DNA from: JAQIBY01 sp964527535
Lineage (GTDB): Bacteria > Bacteroidota > Bacteroidia > Bacteroidales > ML635J-15
Direction of reading: 5' to 3'
Length of the DNA: 8,466 nt
Assembly (NCBI GenBank): GCA_964527535.1
Contig: CAZGPW010000161.1
Span: forward strand, 1 to 8,466
A model generated the notes under the pieces. The model had not been told where the DNA came from and did not search any database. It saw nothing but the letters and a program-made list of their open reading frames with translations. Numbering within the stretch: position 1 is the stretch's first letter; every line of letters starts with the position of its first letter. Positions 7,088 through 8,466 of this stretch are shown piece after piece. The position numbers and the translations under genes were made by a program.

Positions 7088-7762
7088 TTATTTTTTTCCA
7101 AGCCTGGCCTGGAATTCGGTTACAAGTCCCTCATAAGCACGTAACACCCTGTCCCATTCTTTAAATTTATCGTCGTCTTTTACGCTTTGTTCAGGATCGT
7201 TAGCGTATTCACTCAGGATTTTAATTTTATATTTCAATGGATTGGAGTTGCTTTGTTTTACAATTACCCTTGTTCTGATGGTTTGCATGGTAAATGATTT
7301 TGTTTGCCAGCTTGTTTTCATATAACCTGTTGCCCTGTCGGCCATTTCTAAATTATCAAAGTAGCCGGTTACGATCTGGCTGACGATTTTCCATGCCCGG
7401 GCTTCGTCAAAATCACTGCTTACCGTTACTTCGAAATCTTTGTTTGCATAATCAGTAGTAATTGAAGCGTCATAAGCATCATCATTCTTCAGCTCAATAT
7501 ACCTGGTTTTTGGAGAACCAAAAGTCATTCCGTTATAGCAGTATAAAAGGCTTTCGGTAAGAAACCCCGTCTTTTCTACTTTTACATTTACGCAATTATC
7601 TTTTTTTATATTAATAACGGATGATTGCCCTGATCCCCTTTTTCGTCCGTCAACGTATATCTGAGCATCGTTTTCTGAACTTGTAAAAATAACAGATGTA
7701 CTGCAACTGCTCAATAAAAAACTAATCACCGCAATACTTAAAATTGTAATTTTTGTTCTCAT
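7088..7762 (-). CDS. Lipoprotein with PEGA-like N-terminal segment, function unknown
   Basis: I do not recognise this gene. The 224-residue product starts with a lipoprotein signal peptide: MRTK, a hydrophobic run, then the lipobox LSSC with C20 as the lipidated cysteine. S21 and T22 at +2/+3 leave the final membrane undecided. Residues about 23-72 (FTSSENDAQIYVDGRKRGSG, then VKVEKTGF) resemble a PEGA domain, a small beta fold common in surface proteins. C57 and C75 could form a disulfide. Residues about 95-222 look like a separate alpha/beta domain: a strand (FEVTV), a helix (EARAWKIVSQIVTGYF), strands (TIRTRVIVKQ, KYKIKILSE), and a C-terminal helix (KEWDRVLRAYEGLVTEFQARLG). The layout loosely recalls helix-grip outer-membrane lipoproteins, which is only inference. 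It has its own promoter and lies 157 bp from the dehydrogenase. A periplasmic-face envelope role is plausible; no enzyme motif is seen. Confidence 0.85.
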   Translation of the reverse strand: MRTKITILSIAVISFLLSSCSTSVIFTSSENDAQIYVDGRKRGSGQSSVINIKKDNCVNVKVEKTGFLTESLLYCYNGMTFGSPKTRYIELKNDDAYDASITTDYANKDFEVTVSSDFDEARAWKIVSQIVTGYFDNLEMADRATGYMKTSWQTKSFTMQTIRTRVIVKQSNSNPLKYKIKILSEYANDPEQSVKDDDKFKEWDRVLRAYEGLVTEFQARLGKK

Positions 7763-7801
7763 TGTTTAATCATTTTGTGAATGAATATCATTTTAACACA
7801 G

Positions 7802-7830
7802 CAAAAATAACAAAAAAGCCAATAACCAAA
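7802..7830 (-). promoter_or_regulatory. Bacteroidota-type promoter of the lipoprotein gene
   Basis: On the minus strand TTTG (7830-7827) and TATTTTTG (7809-7802, followed by C) are 17 bp apart and fit the phylum consensus, with spacing at the short end. The -7 box ends 39 bp before the ATG of the lipoprotein gene. Confidence 0.62.
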
Positions 7831-7993
7831 ATAAGGAGTGGTAAATTTTATGGTACATTCTGTTAAAAACTTTAAACAAACCACTTAAATGTCTGTTTGT
7901 CATTATTTCTATAAAGCTCATGCTGTTTATGATATGATAATAAAATACCATTTAAATAATGAGAATCCTATACCATAAGTGAACAACATCTAT

Positions 7994-8010
7994 CCACGGA
8001 CTACCGGTTG
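7994..8010 (+). repeat. Degenerate CCACGGA...ACCGG-TTG repeat copy
   Basis: CCACGGACTACCGGTTG shares CCACGGA and ACCGG..TTG with the hairpin unit 40 bp downstream (8034-8056), with a shortened middle. It is probably a decayed or truncated member of the same CCACG hairpin family. Confidence 0.4.
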
Positions 8011-8030
8011 CGTTGGTAAGAATGCAAGCT

Positions 8031-8090
8031 TAACCACGGATTTAAGACCGGGGTTGAGAAGAATAAAAGAAGGAAAGGGCTTTAGCCCTG
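8031..8090 (+). repeat. REP-like bipartite repeat, copy 1 (diverged)
   Basis: The unit begins TTAACCACG and ends GAAAGGGCTTTAGCCCTG. The first part folds as AACCACGG (8032-8039) against CCGGGGTT (8048-8055), 7 of 8 pairs. The second part is the palindrome AGGGCT-TT-AGCCCT (within 8073-8090). Copy 2 at 8148-8208 has the same two-part plan and same orientation, and the last 18 bp are identical. This layout is like REP-type intergenic repeats mobilised by TnpA_REP (RAYT) transposases, but no such gene is in the window. Confidence 0.62.
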
Positions 8091-8147
8091 TCTAAAAGAT
8101 GTATCAATCCGGTGACTTTCTGCCCCACCTAATTATGAGCTACCGAT

Positions 8148-8208
8148 TAACCACGACGTTCAGGTCGTGGTGGCAACCATGAAGGAAGGTGAAAGGGCTT
8201 TAGCCCTG
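8148..8208 (+). repeat. REP-like bipartite repeat, copy 2 (better formed)
   Basis: The first module is a perfect 8-bp hairpin: ACCACGAC (8150-8157), loop GTTCAG, GTCGTGGT (8164-8171). The second is the 18-bp GAAAGGGCTTTAGCCCTG (8191-8208), identical to 8073-8090 in copy 1. Overall length is within 1 nt of copy 1 although the middle is diverged, so the two are homologous. In the stem an A-T pair (8156/8165) replaces a G-C pair of copy 1 (8039/8048), which hints at selection on structure. Confidence 0.65.
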
Positions 8209-8235
8209 CCAGTTTAAATAATTTTGGCTGCTCTC

Positions 8236-8314
8236 GGCAAAGCTCAAGCAACCCTTCGACTGCGCTCAGGACATCGCCCTTCGACTGCGCTCAGGACATC
8301 AGCTTGGCTCTGCC
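8236..8314. repeat. Imperfect inverted repeat enclosing a tandem duplication
   Basis: GGCAAAGCTCAAGC (8236-8249) and the reverse complement of 8302-8314 (GGCAGAGCCAAGC) match with two mismatches and one gap. They bracket the two 25-bp tandem units, so the whole could fold as a long stem-loop or be a small non-autonomous repeat element. Confidence 0.4.
8252..8300 (+). repeat. 25-bp tandem duplication
   Basis: The unit beginning CCCTTCGACTGCGCTCAGG occupies 8252-8276 and is repeated at 8277-8300, identical for its first 24 bases. The reverse complement core, CCTGAGCGCAGTCGAAGGG, resembles a dispersed intergenic repeat I recall from many bacterial genomes. Confidence 0.85.
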
Positions 8315-8318
8315 CTCG

Positions 8319-8340
8319 TTTGCACAAAATTTGCACAAAA
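8319..8340 (+). repeat. 11-bp tandem duplication
   Basis: TTTGCACAAAA occurs twice head to tail (8319-8329 and 8330-8340) without mismatch. It sits just after the 25-bp tandem element and directly abuts the next inverted repeat. Confidence 0.8.
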
Positions 8341-8367
8341 TTTTAGGAGCGGTAGTGAACTAAAATT
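8339..8367. repeat. 8-bp inverted repeat
   Basis: AATTTTAG (8339-8346) and CTAAAATT (8360-8367) form a perfect A/T-rich stem with a 13-nt loop. It could be the end of another repeat unit or a chance hairpin in A/T-rich DNA; no gene end is near enough to call it a terminator. Confidence 0.4.
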
Positions 8368-8375
8368 ATGGTTCT

Positions 8376-8392
8376 ACCACGAATTTAATGGG
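8376..8392 (+). repeat. Further degenerate CCACG repeat copy
   Basis: ACCACGAATTTAATGGG matches the start of copy 1 (ACCACGGATTTAA at 8033-8045) at 12 of 13 positions, then decays. No GGGCTTTAGCCC palindrome follows. It is probably a fragment of the same repeat family. Confidence 0.38.
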
Positions 8393-8466
8393 AAAGTTTA
8401 AATTAGCAAAAAAAGGTTTTACTGTTATTTTAATGGAAGACCACTTTATATAAAAATTGACATTGG

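Larger units (their letters stand above)
7763..8466. other. 704-bp gene-free, repeat-rich intergenic stretch
   Basis: No ORF of coding character is visible on either strand from the lipoprotein start to the right edge. The first part (7763-7990) holds the lipoprotein promoter and then plain A/T-rich DNA in which I see nothing else. From about 7991 onward the DNA becomes more G/C-rich and is built of short hairpins and duplications, described separately. Its base composition differs from the flanks, which suggests accumulated mobile repeats. Confidence 0.75.

Noticed and set aside
7994..8400. The repeated CCACG units as a CRISPR array.
   Set aside because: Units are few, diverged and irregularly spaced, no constant repeat-spacer pattern exists, and no cas gene is present.
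8401..8466. Start of another gene at the right edge (ATG at 8433).
   Set aside because: The frame closes after six codons, and no promoter or coding pattern reaches the edge.
1..8466. A novel defence, toxin-antitoxin or biosynthetic system.
   Set aside because: All but one of the genes belong to known housekeeping or secretion families; the remaining lipoprotein has no partner gene.

Overview
The window looks like part of a chromosome from a member of the Bacteroidota. The evidence is a SprA/Sov type IX secretion translocon gene (a family confined to this phylum), low-GC intergenic DNA, and upstream boxes matching the phylum's TTTG / TAnnTTTG promoter consensus instead of Shine-Dalgarno-led starts. 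I cannot name a genus.

Left part, plus strand (2-4338): the last 973 codons of sprA run in from the left edge. After a 246-bp gap comes gcvH, encoding the lipoyl-carrier H protein of glycine cleavage. A strong hairpin follows, then an IspD/TarI-family cytidylyltransferase whose true start is probably the ATG at 3625. Centre, minus strand (4347-6930): a PfkB-type heptose-7-phosphate kinase (RfaE domain I / HldA-like) is convergent with the cytidylyltransferase, with only 8 bp between the two stop codons. Upstream of it is an aldehyde dehydrogenase of the Sad/YneI-like succinate-semialdehyde type. Right part, minus strand (7088-7762): a lipoprotein with a PEGA-like N-terminal segment and an unassigned C-terminal domain.

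The genes do not form one pathway. SprA acts in the outer membrane in protein secretion, GcvH in cytosolic one-carbon metabolism, the cytidylyltransferase in isoprenoid precursor or polyol-phosphate activation, the kinase in ADP-heptose (LPS core) supply, and the dehydrogenase in aldehyde oxidation. Most appear to be separate transcription units: good or partial promoter boxes precede gcvH, the kinase, the dehydrogenase and the lipoprotein. The cytidylyltransferase has no visible promoter and may depend on read-through from gcvH.

The last 704 bp (7763-8466) contain no credible gene but are rich in repeats. They hold several CCACG-led hairpins, two of them followed by an identical 18-bp GGGCTTTAGCCC palindrome; a 25-bp tandem duplication enclosed by an imperfect inverted repeat; an 11-bp tandem duplication; and an 8-bp inverted repeat. 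This looks like a landing zone for REP-like, non-autonomous repeats and is the least ordinary part of the window. I found no convincing evidence of a new multi-gene system.
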